A stretch of 64,000 nucleotides of DNA from Ectopseudomonas chengduensis (GCF_015712065.1 NZ_JACFYZ010000008.1:62001-126000), one strand, 5' to 3'; positions 9,719 to 19,114 are shown, counted from the first letter of the stretch. The notes: generated by a model not told the origin, from the sequence alone. Made by a program: numbers and translations.

Positions 9719-11092
9719 TCAGGCGGCCCGGCGGATGCGCTTGCGCGCGCTGCGCGCCAGGCGCACGGTGAGCATCGCGGCAGCGCAGGTCAGCCCGACC
9801 ACCAGCCCCTGCCACAGGCCACTGGGGCCGCTGGGTTCGCCGAACAGGTCGGACAGCCCCAGCGCATAACCCACCGGCAGGCCGATGCCCCAATAGGCGA
9901 ACAGCGTCAGCAACATGGTGATGCGCGTGTCCTGGTAGCCACGCAGCGCGCCTGCGGCGGTCACCTGGATGGCATCGGAGAACTGGAACAGCGCCGAATA
10001 GACGATCAGCGTTGCCGCCACCGCGATTACCGTCTTGTCCGGGGTGTAGATCTGCGCGATCTGTTCGCGCAGCAGGAACATCAGGCTGGCCGATACGCAG
10101 GCGTAGCCCAGCGCCGCCGCCATGCTTACCCCGGCAGCGAAGCGCGCCTCGCGCGGCTGACCACGGCCCAGCGCCTGGCCGACGCGCACGGTGGCGGCCA
10201 TGGCCAATGAGTAGGGAATCATGAATACCATGGAGCTGAAGTTGAGCGCGATCTGGTGCCCGGCCACCACGGTGGCGCCGAGGCCGCCGATCAGCAGGGC
10301 GATCACCGCGAAGATGCTCGATTCGGCAAATACCGCGATACCGATTGGCACGCCGATGCTCAGCAGGCGTTTGATCACCGTCCACTGCGGCCATTCGAAG
10401 CGGGTGAACAGCGCGCTGGCACGGTAGTAGGGCGCCCACTTCACCCAGACCAGCATGCCGATCAGCATGAAGCCCATCACCAGGGCGGTCGCCCAGCCGC
10501 AGCCAACACCGCCCATGGCCGGCAGGCCGAACTTGCCGTAGATGAAGATGTAGTTGGCCGGGATGTTCAGCAGCAGGCCGATAATGCCCAGCACCATGCT
10601 CGGGCGGGTATGGCCCAGGCCATCGCTGAAGCAGCGCAGCACGTGGTACAGCGCCACCGCCGGGAAGCCACAGGCCACCGCGCGCAGATAACCCATCGCC
10701 GGAGTGATCAGCGCCGGGTCGACGTTCATGGTGCGCAGGATGAACTCGGCGTTCCATAGCAGCGCCGCAGCGCTACCGCCGACGGCCAGCGCCAGCCAGA
10801 ATGCCTGACGCACCAGCGGGCCGATATCGGCCTCTTGGCCAGCGCCGAAGCGCTGCGCCACCTTGGGCGTGGTGGCCAGCAGGATGCCGGTCATCAGCAG
10901 GAACACCGGCACCCAGATCGAGTTGCCCAACGCCACCGCAGCCAGGTCCTGCGGGCTGACGCGCCCGGCCATCAGCGTATCGACGAAGCCCATGGCGGTG
11001 TGCGCCAACTGGGCGATGATGATCGGCGTGGCCAGAATGAGCAGGCTGCGCAGTTCCGTGCGCACGCGGCCAAGGCGGGTGTCGGTGGACAT
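9719..11092 (-). CDS. MATE family multidrug efflux transporter (NorM-like)
   Basis: 457 residues with twelve membrane helices in two bundles. Typical MATE elements are LILATPIIIAQLAHTAMGFVDTLMAGRVS at the N-terminus, GQALGRGQP-like VRVGQALGRGQ, and AGALRGYQDTRITM in the second half. These antiporters use Na+ or H+ to export cationic drugs and dyes. The start ATG at 11092 is preceded by GAAGAATC; the reading frame stays open far upstream through antisense pdxB, but that extension is rejected. It is divergent from pdxB with 150 bases between. Substrate not predictable from sequence. Confidence 0.9.
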   Translation of the reverse strand: MSTDTRLGRVRTELRSLLILATPIIIAQLAHTAMGFVDTLMAGRVSPQDLAAVALGNSIWVPVFLLMTGILLATTPKVAQRFGAGQEADIGPLVRQAFWLALAVGGSAAALLWNAEFILRTMNVDPALITPAMGYLRAVACGFPAVALYHVLRCFSDGLGHTRPSMVLGIIGLLLNIPANYIFIYGKFGLPAMGGVGCGWATALVMGFMLIGMLVWVKWAPYYRASALFTRFEWPQWTVIKRLLSIGVPIGIAVFAESSIFAVIALLIGGLGATVVAGHQIALNFSSMVFMIPYSLAMAATVRVGQALGRGQPREARFAAGVSMAAALGYACVSASLMFLLREQIAQIYTPDKTVIAVAATLIVYSALFQFSDAIQVTAAGALRGYQDTRITMLLTLFAYWGIGLPVGYALGLSDLFGEPSGPSGLWQGLVVGLTCAAAMLTVRLARSARKRIRRAA

Positions 11093-11242
11093 TTCGATTC
11101 TTCGGGATAGCAGGAAACCGCGTAGTCTACGCCTTGACGTGTCGGTCAGGAAAGGACGATGTGCCCCTCTGCCTGGCGGCCTGTGGGGCGACGCTGAGGT
11201 GTCGGCTGACTTAGAATGGCGACCTGCCCGATGGAGCCTGCC

Positions 11243-12373
11243 ATGCACATAGTCGCCGACGAAAACATTCCCCTGCTCGATGAGTTCTTCGCTGCGTTCG
11301 GCAGCATCCGCCGTTTGCCCGGGCGCGCCATCACGGCGGCCGATGTGCGTGATGCCGACTTGTTGCTGGTGCGTTCGGTGACCCAGGTGAACCGCGCCTT
11401 GCTCGAAGGCAGCCGGGTGCGTTTTGTCGGCACCTGCACCATCGGTACCGACCATCTGGATCTCGAATACTTCGCCGCAGCCGGTATCGCCTGGAGCAGC
11501 GCACCGGGTTGCAATGCCCGTGGCGTGGTTGATTATGTGCTGGGCAGCGTGCTGACCCTGGCTGAGCGTGAGGGCGCTGACCCGGCTGCGCGTGTCTATG
11601 GCGTGGTCGGGGCGGGGCAGGTCGGTGGGCGTCTGGTGACTCTGCTGCAGGGGCTGGGCTGGCAGGTGCGGGTGTGCGATCCGCCGCGCCAGGTCGCCGA
11701 GGGCGGCGACTTCGTTAGCCTGGAGCAGATCATCGGCGAATGCGATGTGATCAGCCTGCATACACCGCTGGACGCTTCGACCCGTCACCTGTTCGATGCG
11801 GCGCGTCTGGCTGCGCTCAGGCCTGGCACCTGGCTGATCAATGCCAGTCGCGGCGCCGTGGTGGACAACGCCGCGCTGCGCAGCCTGCTGCCACAGCGGC
11901 CTGATCTGAAGGCGGTGCTGGACGTCTGGGAAGGCGAACCGCAGGCCGATGTCGAGCTGGCCGCCCTGTGCCAACTGGCGACGCCGCATATCGCTGGCTA
12001 CAGCCTGGACGGCAAGCTGCGTGGCACGGCGCAGATCTACCAGGCCTGCTGCCGGGCGCTGGGCGTGGCCGAGCAGGTGAGCCTGGCCGATCTGTTGCCG
12101 GCGCCCTGGTTGAGTGAGCTGAGCATCGACGGCAGCGCCGATCCTGCCTGGGCGCTGGCCAGCATTTGCCGCGCGGTCTATGACCCGCGCCGCGACGATG
12201 CCGACTTTCGCCGCAGCCTGGTTGGCGATGCCGATACCCGTCGCGCCGGCTTCGACCGCCTGCGCAAGCATTACCCCATGCGCCGCGAGATCGATGGCTT
12301 GCGCGTGCGTATTCAGGGTGATTCAGCGCCGCTGGCTGCTCTGGTACGAGCCCTGGGCGCCACCGTTTCGTAG
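11243..12373 (+). CDS. pdxB: Erythronate-4-phosphate dehydrogenase
   Basis: 376 residues. It oxidises 4-phospho-D-erythronate in the DXP-dependent route to pyridoxal 5'-phosphate. The D-2-hydroxyacid dehydrogenase fold is clear: MHIVADENIPLLDEFF, the nucleotide-binding loop VVGAGQVGGRL, the catalytic Arg in NASRGAVVD, and a C-terminal PdxB-specific dimerisation domain (about 280-376). The ATG at 11243 matches family starts; an in-frame ATG at 11216 would add nine residues. Monocistronic, followed by repeat-rich DNA. Confidence 0.96.
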   Translation: MHIVADENIPLLDEFFAAFGSIRRLPGRAITAADVRDADLLLVRSVTQVNRALLEGSRVRFVGTCTIGTDHLDLEYFAAAGIAWSSAPGCNARGVVDYVLGSVLTLAEREGADPAARVYGVVGAGQVGGRLVTLLQGLGWQVRVCDPPRQVAEGGDFVSLEQIIGECDVISLHTPLDASTRHLFDAARLAALRPGTWLINASRGAVVDNAALRSLLPQRPDLKAVLDVWEGEPQADVELAALCQLATPHIAGYSLDGKLRGTAQIYQACCRALGVAEQVSLADLLPAPWLSELSIDGSADPAWALASICRAVYDPRRDDADFRRSLVGDADTRRAGFDRLRKHYPMRREIDGLRVRIQGDSAPLAALVRALGATVS

Positions 12374-12548
12374 GGTAGGTTGGCCGCCTGTCACGCTTGC
12401 AGAACAGTTTGCTAAGCCCGGTGCGGCGTAACCCACCATCGGTGCAACGCGACACACCGCCTGGTGGGTTACGTGGGGCGGCCATCCGAGCGCGCTGGGT
12501 TCATCTGCGTTTGGACGCCCTGCATTCGGCGCCGCTAACCCACCTTAC
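12374..12548. repeat. REP-like repeat cluster after pdxB
   Basis: GTAACCCACC, GGTGGGTTAC and CTAACCCACCTTACGAG arms alternate with GTAGGGTAGG in nested inverted order. No gene is seen here. Confidence 0.55.
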
Positions 12549-12583
12549 GAGATAGCGTGTATTCGCATGCCTTATTTTGCATT

Positions 12584-12607
12584 AATTAAATTGCGTGCAA
12601 TTTAATT
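12584..12607. promoter_or_regulatory. Palindromic operator for OspR/OhrR-type regulator
   Basis: AATTAAATTGC, a two-base centre GT, and GCAATTTAATT form a perfect inverted repeat with 11-base arms, 49 bases upstream of the gpx ATG. MarR-family OhrR proteins bind AT-rich palindromes of this kind. It is the only candidate near the gpx-ospR operon. Confidence 0.75.
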
Positions 12608-12655
12608 GCTCGCTACTTTGTTCGTCACTTCAAGCCCATTCAGGACGATTCCCCC

Positions 12656-13141
12656 ATGAGCAACGCACTTTTCGATATTCCGGTCACCACCATCAAGGGC
12701 GAGCAGAAGACCTTGGCCGACTTCGGCGGCAAGGCTGTGCTGGTGGTCAATACCGCCAGCAAATGTGGCTTCACCCCGCAGTACAAAGGCTTGGAAAACG
12801 TCTGGCAGCAATACAAGGACAAAGGACTGGTAGTGCTCGGTTTCCCCTGCAATCAGTTCGGCAAGCAGGAGCCGGGTGACGAGGGCGCGATCTCCGAGTT
12901 CTGCGAGCTGAACTTCGGCGTCAGCTTCCCACTGTTCAAGAAGGTCGACGTCAATGGCAGCGATGCTCACCCGCTGTTCGTGCAGTTGAAGAAGCGCGCG
13001 CCGGGCCTGCTGGGCAGCCAGGGCATCAAGTGGAACTTCACCAAGTTTCTGATTGGCGAGGACGGCAAGGTGGTCAAGCGCTTCGCCCCGACCACCAAGC
13101 CCGAAGAACTGAGCAGCGAGATCGAAGCCCTGCTGAAATGA
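12656..13141 (+). CDS. gpx: Glutathione peroxidase (thioredoxin-fold peroxidase)
   Basis: 161 residues, cytoplasmic. The peroxidatic cysteine is in NTASKCGFTPQY (about residue 37), with the catalytic Gln and Trp in GFPCNQFGKQE and KWNFTKFL. It uses cysteine rather than selenocysteine, so, as for most bacterial members, the physiological reductant may be thioredoxin. It reduces hydrogen peroxide and organic peroxides. Its stop overlaps the ATG of the downstream MarR gene by four bases, so the pair is one operon, and a palindromic operator lies 49 bases upstream. This matches PA2826-PA2825. Confidence 0.95.
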   Translation: MSNALFDIPVTTIKGEQKTLADFGGKAVLVVNTASKCGFTPQYKGLENVWQQYKDKGLVVLGFPCNQFGKQEPGDEGAISEFCELNFGVSFPLFKKVDVNGSDAHPLFVQLKKRAPGLLGSQGIKWNFTKFLIGEDGKVVKRFAPTTKPEELSSEIEALLK

Positions 13142-13596
13142 GTGCTTTCGACACCGCCGGGCTGCAGCTGGACAATCAGCTGTGCTTCAAGCTTTACGCC
13201 GCCTCGCGCGCGGTGATCCGCGCCTACAAGCCGATGCTCGACGCCCTCGGCCTGACCTACCCGCAGTATCTGGCGATGCTGGTGCTGTGGGAATGGCAGG
13301 AGCGGGCGCCCGAGCAGCCGACGCTCAAGGCGCTCGGGCAACGCCTGCAGCTCGATTCCGGCACCCTGACGCCGCTGCTCAAGCGTCTGGAGCAGATGGA
13401 CCTGGTGCAGCGTCGCCGCGCGCAGGCGGATGAACGCGAGGTGCATCTGGCCCTGAGCGAGGCTGGCAGGGCGCTGCAGGCGCAGGTCCTGCCGCTCAAG
13501 GCGCAGTTGCTCTGCCAGTTCGGCGATCAGGATCTGCTGGAGATGGAAGGGCTGCGGCGCAGCCTGGATCGGCTACTGGCTCGGCTCAGCGATTGA
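13138..13596 (+). CDS. ospR: MarR-family oxidative-stress regulator OspR (OhrR type)
   Basis: 152 residues. The sensing cysteine is Cys16 in LDNQLCFKLYAASRAV, the position used by OhrR; oxidation by organic peroxide releases DNA. LGLTYPQYLAMLVLWE and the winged-helix LGQRLQLDSGTLTPLLKRLE are typical. It overlaps gpx by ATGA and is expected to repress it via the palindrome at 12584-12607. The 3' end overlaps the convergent sagS by 11 bases. The PAO1 counterpart PA2825 controls gpx and pigment or quorum traits; whether that extends here is not visible. Confidence 0.9.
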   Translation: MSAFDTAGLQLDNQLCFKLYAASRAVIRAYKPMLDALGLTYPQYLAMLVLWEWQERAPEQPTLKALGQRLQLDSGTLTPLLKRLEQMDLVQRRRAQADEREVHLALSEAGRALQAQVLPLKAQLLCQFGDQDLLEMEGLRRSLDRLLARLSD

Positions 13597-15907
13597 CCTC
13601 ATCGGGCAGCCAGGTGTCGAGCATGACTGCCAGTTCTTCACGGCGGAAGGGTTTGGCCAGGTAATCGTTCATGCCGGCAGCGCGGCAGCGCTCGCGCTCG
13701 TCGGACAGCGCATTGGCGGTCAGGGCGACGATGGGCAACTCCGGCCAGCGGCCATTGCTGCGGATGCGTCGGCTGGCTTCGTAGCCATCCATCACCGGCA
13801 TGTTGCAGTCCATCAGGATCAGGTCGATGGGCTCCTGCTCCAGCACCTCCAATGCTTCAGCGCCATGTGCGGCGACCAGCACCTGGTAGCCGAGCTTGGC
13901 CAGCATGCCTTTGGCGACCATCTGGTTGACCGGGTTGTCTTCGACCAGCAGCACGCGTGCTGTGCTTTCTCGCGCAGCTTGCGTCTGGGCGCTGTTGTGC
14001 AGGTTGCCATCGTCGCTGTGCAGAATGTGCCGCAGCACCTGTAGCAGGCCATTGCGCGCCAGCGGGCGGGCGATCTGCAGCAGCGGCATGAGACGCTGCG
14101 CCTGCTCGTGCGGCAGGAAGTTGCCATAGGCGGTGACCAGCAGTATCGGCGTGCTGATCGCCGGGCGAATACCCAGCAGGCATTCCGGGCAATCGCTGAT
14201 CAGCAGGTCGGCATCCACGCCGTGCAGGCTGGCATCGGTATCCAGGCGCTGATAACTCAGGCCCCAGGCTGGCAGCCACTGGCTGAGCATCTGCTGCAGG
14301 CCGCTGCTGGCCGGCGTCAGCGCGACGATGCGGCCGTCCAGCACAGGTTGTGAGCCGGCTTGCGCATGGGCGGGCAGCGGCAGTTGCGCGCAGAACTCGC
14401 TGCCAAAGCCCTCTTTCGACTGCAGCGTCAGCTTGCCATGCATCGCTTCGCACAGGCGCCGCGTCAGCGCCAGGCCTAGCCCGGTGCCGCCGTACTCACG
14501 GGTGATGCCGACTTCGGCCTGGGCGAAGGGCTGGAAGATGCGCGCCTGGGCATCTTCGGCGATGCCGATGCCGGTATCGCGCACGCGAATGCTGATGCCG
14601 TCCTTACAGCAGGCGACGATCAGGTCGACGCGGCCGAAGCGGGTGAATTTGAGCGCGTTGGACAGCAGGTTGCTGACGATCTGGCGCACCCGTGTCGGGT
14701 CGCCCAGCACCTGGGTCGGCAGTGCCGGGTCGATCAGGCAGGTCAGCTCGACTGCGCTGGCGGCGTTCTGTGACAGCAGGCTGGCGGTTTCCTCGGCCAA
14801 GGCGCCGAGGTCGAAGGGAATTTCCTCCAGTTCGAGCTGGCCTGCTTCGAATTTGGACAGGTCGAGAATGTCGTTGAGTAGTTCCACCAGCACCTTGCCG
14901 GAGTCATGGGCGATACCCAGCTGCTGGCGCTGCTCGGCGCTGAGCGGGCCGTCCAGAGCCAGCGCGAGCATGCCGAGCAGGCCGTTGAGCGGCGTGCGGA
15001 TCTCGTGACTCATGTTGGCCAGAAAGGCCGAGCGCGCCTGCGCCATGTTCAGGGCGGTGGTGCGCGCCACCTCCAGTTCGCGGTTGGACTGGCTGAGGCG
15101 GGCGTTGGTGGCCTTGAGCTCGGCGGTGCGCGCCGAGACGATATTTTCCAGTTCGTTTAGGTACTGGGTCAGGCGGTCTTCGGCGTTACGCCTTTGTTCG
15201 ATCTCCTGGGCGATGCTCGACAGTTGTCGGTTGGTGACCTCCACCAGAGTGCCGATCTCGTCGCGCTCGTGGCCCTTGGGGCAGGGTACGGGGCGGTGCT
15301 GCGGGTCTTGCGGGTTACGTTCGCTGAGTGCGCGAATCACCCCGGTCAGGGGCTTGGTCAGCATGAAATAGAACAGCACCAGCAGGATCAGTGACAGCAG
15401 CAGGCTGCGCGCGAAACCGGTGAGCAGAGTCAGCAGCGAACGTCTGAGAAAGTGACTGCCGAAGGCATAGGTGTCGACTTCCAGGCGTAGAAAGCCCAGT
15501 GCTTCGTTGGGGGCATGGCTGACGTGGAGTGGGTCCTGGAACTGCCGCTGGGCCCCGAACAGGCTGTCGCTGAAGACCCGGTAGCGGCTTTCCCGGCGCG
15601 GGCGGCTGACGCTGGCCAGCACCAGACCGTTGTTGTCGATCAGTTCGGCGCGGGTCACCGCGGGTGAGCGTAGCAGGCCGAGGACCAGCTCCTGCGCCAG
15701 TTCCGCGTCGATGTTGTAGGCGATACGGGCGGCGGGGTTGTGGCTGATTTCCAGCAGCGCGCGAATCTCGCGGTTGATGGAGGCCTCTTCGCTGGCATAA
15801 TCGACCGCCACCTGGGTGACGCTCAGCAGCGTACCAAGGATAAACGCCACCAGGACGGTCAGGCCGGCCTGTTTGAACGACAGGCGATTGGTGAGCGAAA
15901 TGTCCAT
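13586..15907 (-). CDS. sagS: Hybrid sensor histidine kinase SagS
   Basis: 773 residues. Helix at about 12-34, periplasmic sensor domain to about 160, a second helix (LLLSLILLVLFYFMLTKP), HAMP, coiled coil, HisKA with FLANMSHEIRTPLNG (phosphorylated His), an ATPase domain with GTGLGLALTRRLCEAM, and a C-terminal receiver with DLILMDCNMPVMDG. By order next to ospR and by domain order it is the PA2824 SagS orthologue, which feeds HptB and affects surface attachment and biofilm. The ATG at 15907 begins MDISLTNRLSF; the longer frame to 16171 is rejected because it overlaps the divergent ATPase gene. Confidence 0.92.
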   Translation of the reverse strand: MDISLTNRLSFKQAGLTVLVAFILGTLLSVTQVAVDYASEEASINREIRALLEISHNPAARIAYNIDAELAQELVLGLLRSPAVTRAELIDNNGLVLASVSRPRRESRYRVFSDSLFGAQRQFQDPLHVSHAPNEALGFLRLEVDTYAFGSHFLRRSLLTLLTGFARSLLLSLILLVLFYFMLTKPLTGVIRALSERNPQDPQHRPVPCPKGHERDEIGTLVEVTNRQLSSIAQEIEQRRNAEDRLTQYLNELENIVSARTAELKATNARLSQSNRELEVARTTALNMAQARSAFLANMSHEIRTPLNGLLGMLALALDGPLSAEQRQQLGIAHDSGKVLVELLNDILDLSKFEAGQLELEEIPFDLGALAEETASLLSQNAASAVELTCLIDPALPTQVLGDPTRVRQIVSNLLSNALKFTRFGRVDLIVACCKDGISIRVRDTGIGIAEDAQARIFQPFAQAEVGITREYGGTGLGLALTRRLCEAMHGKLTLQSKEGFGSEFCAQLPLPAHAQAGSQPVLDGRIVALTPASSGLQQMLSQWLPAWGLSYQRLDTDASLHGVDADLLISDCPECLLGIRPAISTPILLVTAYGNFLPHEQAQRLMPLLQIARPLARNGLLQVLRHILHSDDGNLHNSAQTQAARESTARVLLVEDNPVNQMVAKGMLAKLGYQVLVAAHGAEALEVLEQEPIDLILMDCNMPVMDGYEASRRIRSNGRWPELPIVALTANALSDERERCRAAGMNDYLAKPFRREELAVMLDTWLPDEVNR

Positions 15908-16017
15908 AAAGGCGTGCGTGGTCTCTGATCCTTGGGCGCCTGCCAAGCATAGCTGATAGCGACCCTGTACCGGCAGAGCCTGCAACGTGCGGCTCTGCGC
16001 AAAAGGAGTAGTAGATC

Positions 16018-16908
16018 GTGGATTCCCGGTTACTGGATTTTCTTGCCCGCGCCGAGCAGGTGCTGGAGCGCATCGAACCCCTGCTGCCTGCACTGCGTCC
16101 GGAGGTGGACTGGAGCAAGTGCGTGGCGGCGCGCTGGGTGCGTGATGGTCGCAGCGGCTACCTGCTGCCACTGGATGTCAGCCTCGACCTGTCGCTGAGC
16201 GACCTGCTGGGTGTGGACGCCCAGCGCGAGCAGCTGGCGCGCAACACTCGTCAGTTCGTCAGCGGCATGCCGGCCAACCATGCCTTGCTCTGGGGCGCGC
16301 GTGGCACTGGCAAGTCGTCGCTGGTGCGTGCCCTGCTCGCCGAGCACGCCAAGGCCGGCCTGCGCCTGATCGAGATCGAGCGCGATCATCTGGCCGACCT
16401 GCCGCGCGTGGTCGAGCTGCTGGCCGGCTTGCCGCAACGCTTCGTGCTGTTCTGCGACGACCTGTCGTTCGAAGCGGGCGAGGGTGACTACCGGGTACTC
16501 AAGAGCGTGCTCGACGGCTCGTTGGAGCAGGCGCCGGACAATGTGCTGCTGTACGCCACCTCCAACCGTCGCCATCTGGTGCCCGAGCATCAGAGCGATA
16601 ACGAGAACTGGAAGCGGGTCGACGGCGAGCTGCATCCCAACGAGGCGGTGGAGGACAAGATCGCGTTGTCCGACCGTTTTGGCTTGTGGCTGTCGTTCTA
16701 TCCCTTCACTCAGGATCACTTCCTGCTCGTCGTGCGTCACTGGGTAGAGGTGCAGGCGCGTCAGGTCGGGCTCGGCTGGAGCTGGGACGAGGCACTGGAG
16801 AAAGCCGCCATTCGCTGGGCGCTGGGTCGCGGTAACCGCAATGGCCGCTGCGCCTATCAATTCGCCCGCCACTGGGTCGGGCTGCAACTGCTGGAGCAAC
16901 AGGCATGA
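16018..16908 (+). CDS. AAA+ ATPase of the DUF815 family
   Basis: 296 residues, cytoplasmic. The Walker A loop is GARGTGKSSLVRALL (about residues 94-108) and Walker B is FVLFCDDLSFE (about 140-150). Sensor-like arginine-rich NRRHLVPEH and a WxxALGRGNRNGRCA tail follow. DUF815 proteins are conserved stand-alone ATPases of unknown role. Start is GTG at 16018 with AGGAG nine bases upstream. It overlaps the GAF gene downstream by four bases (ATGA) and forms an operon with it, as PA2823-PA2822. No partner specific to it is visible. Confidence 0.88.
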   Translation: MDSRLLDFLARAEQVLERIEPLLPALRPEVDWSKCVAARWVRDGRSGYLLPLDVSLDLSLSDLLGVDAQREQLARNTRQFVSGMPANHALLWGARGTGKSSLVRALLAEHAKAGLRLIEIERDHLADLPRVVELLAGLPQRFVLFCDDLSFEAGEGDYRVLKSVLDGSLEQAPDNVLLYATSNRRHLVPEHQSDNENWKRVDGELHPNEAVEDKIALSDRFGLWLSFYPFTQDHFLLVVRHWVEVQARQVGLGWSWDEALEKAAIRWALGRGNRNGRCAYQFARHWVGLQLLEQQA

Positions 16909-17387
16909 TCGATCTTTCTCAGACTGGTGGTGATCTCAACGGTTACCCGCTGCTGAGTGCACAATTGCAGGCACTGCTTAGCGGCGAGCGCGACTTCATC
17001 GCCAATGCCGCGCAGTTTTCCGCTTTCCTGTTTCACGAGCTGGCCGACCTGAACTGGGCCGGCTTCTATCTGGCGAAGGATGGTGAGTTGGTGCTCGGCC
17101 CATTCCAGGGCAAGGTGGCCTGCGTGCGCATCGCCTTCGGTCGTGGTGTCTGCGGCGCCGCGGCGGCCAGCCTGCAAACGCAGCGAGTCGAGGATGTGCA
17201 TGCCTTCCCGGGGCACATTGCCTGCGACAGTGCATCGAACAGTGAGCTGGTGGTGCCTCTGGTCAAGGAAGGGCGCCTGATCGGCGTGCTGGATCTGGAC
17301 AGCCCATCGGTGGGGCGGTTCACCGAGGTGGATCAGGCCGGTATCGAAGCGCTGGCAGCGATATTCCTGGCCGCCAGCGACTGCTGA
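16905..17387 (+). CDS. GAF-domain free-methionine-(R)-sulfoxide reductase (fRMsr/MsrC-like)
   Basis: 160 residues forming one GAF domain. The diagnostic cysteines are at GVCGAAA and HIACDSASNSE, and both are required for reduction of free L-methionine-(R)-sulfoxide in the E. coli YebR/Msrc family. The NWAGFYLAKDG and LIGVLDLDSPSVGRF segments are also typical. The stop of the preceding ATPase is inside its ATG. A role in repair of free oxidised methionine fits the nearby gpx-ospR oxidative-stress genes. The cysteine pair supports an enzyme rather than a nucleotide sensor. Confidence 0.9.
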   Translation: MIDLSQTGGDLNGYPLLSAQLQALLSGERDFIANAAQFSAFLFHELADLNWAGFYLAKDGELVLGPFQGKVACVRIAFGRGVCGAAAASLQTQRVEDVHAFPGHIACDSASNSELVVPLVKEGRLIGVLDLDSPSVGRFTEVDQAGIEALAAIFLAASDC

Positions 17388-17512
17388 ATACGCCTTTGGC
17401 GATGCGCGGAGACTCGATCCGCTAGGGGCGCCGCGCGCACCGCTGGCTTGAGACGCCGCCGAAGCTGATTTCGCAATCGGTGCGCACGGCGCACCCTACG
17501 AAGCGGGCGTGG

Positions 17513-18175
17513 TCAGCGCTTGGCGCCAATCTTCTCCAGTGTGCGCAGTTCGCGCGGCAGCAGTTGCTGTGTGGATGCGCGGGCCTTGATGCGCTCGTAG
17601 TGCGCCAGCAGGTTCGGCCAGCGTCCGGCATCCAGGGTTTCCCCGCCGTGCTCCATGTTGATCAGTTGGCTGGCCAGCGCCAGGTCGGCCATGGACAGTT
17701 GTTCGCCAAGGAAGTAGGGCGCGTCACCCAACGTGGCCTCGAAATAGTCGAAGTGATTGGGCAGCTTGTCCTTGAGCGTCTGCTGCACCTTTTCCTCATC
17801 GCATGGCTGACCCATGGTGGCTTTCAGCACGCGGTTGCGAAACACGGTGAAGGTACACAGCGGCGCCAGCTCGTAGTCCGCGTATTTTTCCAGCCAGCGT
17901 ACCTTGGCGCGTTGCTCCGCACCGTCGCCATATAACGGCATGTGCTCAGGGTAGCGCTCTTCCAGGTACTGGCAGATGACGCTGGAGTCCGCCAGCTTCA
18001 GGTCACCATCGCGAAAGGCGGGAATCCGGCCTAGCGGATTGAGCTCGCGAAACCAGTCCGGCTGGCCGAAGGGCATGACCACCTCGAGCTCGTAATCCAG
18101 GCCCTTTTCGATCAGGCACAGGCAGAGTTTGCGGACGAAGGGGGACAGGGGTGCTCCGTAAACGGTCAGGCTCAT
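17513..18175 (-). CDS. Glutathione S-transferase
   Basis: 220 residues. An N-terminal thioredoxin-like domain (MSLTVYGAPLSPFVRKLCLCLIEKGLDYE), with ADSSVICQYLEERYPEHMPLY making the glutathione site, is followed by an all-helical C-terminal domain (residues about 90-215). Substrate class not evident. It follows the GAF gene in opposite orientation and matches PA2821 by order. Upstream, 53 bases hold no strong promoter. The DUF815-GAF operon converges on it across a 125-base spacer with a GGTGCGCACGGCGCACCCTAC REP arm at about 17480-17501. Confidence 0.9.
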   Translation of the reverse strand: MSLTVYGAPLSPFVRKLCLCLIEKGLDYELEVVMPFGQPDWFRELNPLGRIPAFRDGDLKLADSSVICQYLEERYPEHMPLYGDGAEQRAKVRWLEKYADYELAPLCTFTVFRNRVLKATMGQPCDEEKVQQTLKDKLPNHFDYFEATLGDAPYFLGEQLSMADLALASQLINMEHGGETLDAGRWPNLLAHYERIKARASTQQLLPRELRTLEKIGAKR

Positions 18176-18228
18176 TACAACTCCTATCGGCGGTCAACGT
18201 GGTTGACTGAGTGAAGGCGGTCGTCTGC

Positions 18229-18993
18229 TCAGTCGTAGATGTTCTTCTTCTTCCAGTCGTCTTCCAGGTCCTTCAGACCTTCTGTCAACTGGCTGGGTTC
18301 ATCCGCGTTGGGTACGCTGTTGTTGAGCACCATGGCATTGGCGCGCGCCAATTGCTCTTCGAAACGCTTGAGTTGCGTCTGGTAAGGGGTTGGGTCAGGT
18401 TGCTTGCGCAGGTATTGCACGCCGCGTTCGAAGGCCAGGCGGGCCTGGCCGGGTTGATTCTGCTGCATGGCCGTCTGGCCCAGGGTGCTGAAGAACTCGA
18501 TATGCACCAGTACCAGCATCTGACGAATCTGCTTGAGCCAGTGCTTGCCATCGTTGGCGGGCAGCAGGCCGCCCTGTACCGAACTGGTGATCAGGGCGTG
18601 CAGGTTTTCCAGAAGGAAACGTACGTCCTTGGCCTTGGCTTCGTTGGCGATGGGCTGTGGTGGGTTCTTTACCGGGATGGATTCGCCCTGAGCGACCTGA
18701 GCCTTGAGGGTGTCGATATCGGTCTTCAGTCTGGCGTTCTGCTTGTCTAGCGGCAGCAGGCGTTCGCTGACTTGCAGCTGCAACTGGCTCAGCAGCAGCT
18801 TCAACTGCGGTGTCATCAGCTGCCCAGGCATGCGTTCGGAGATATCCTGGCAGCGACGAATGCGGTCGAGCAGATCAGCGCGCTGGCGTGCTTTCTCCAG
18901 CTTGCTGTTCTCGACGGCGTGGTTGATGTAGGCAATCACCATCAGCAGGGCGATGCCGCCGACGATCAGCATGGTTATCACGAGTGCGGACAC
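18229..18993 (-). CDS. Conserved hypothetical membrane-anchored protein
   Basis: 254 residues. One N-terminal helix (about 4-24, LVITMLIVGGIALLMVIAYI) is followed by a long helical, charged, cytoplasm- or periplasm-facing region with coiled-coil stretches (LEKARQRADLLDRIRR; QLQLQVSERLLPLDKQNARLKTDI) and a TPR-like tail (TAMQQNQPGQARLAFERGVQYL). Family unrecognised beyond homology with PA2820 by position. Start taken as GTG at 18993 after GAGAGG; an ATG a little downstream would remove part of the helix. Function unknown. Confidence 0.75.
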   Translation of the reverse strand: MSALVITMLIVGGIALLMVIAYINHAVENSKLEKARQRADLLDRIRRCQDISERMPGQLMTPQLKLLLSQLQLQVSERLLPLDKQNARLKTDIDTLKAQVAQGESIPVKNPPQPIANEAKAKDVRFLLENLHALITSSVQGGLLPANDGKHWLKQIRQMLVLVHIEFFSTLGQTAMQQNQPGQARLAFERGVQYLRKQPDPTPYQTQLKRFEEQLARANAMVLNNSVPNADEPSQLTEGLKDLEDDWKKKNIYD

Positions 18994-19114
18994 TGCTTGG
19001 GACCTCTCGAGAATCGACTTTTCGACCGAGTGTAGTGGCTTGGCTGCATGGCTCCTAGTGGCATATCGATTTATGGGCTGAAGTCTTTGATTTTAAAAAT
19101 TTTTTAGAGAGAGG

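Noticed and set aside
9719..12271. MATE gene as an 850-residue protein
   Set aside because: The first 393 residues are antisense of pdxB. The family start and ribosome site are at 11092.
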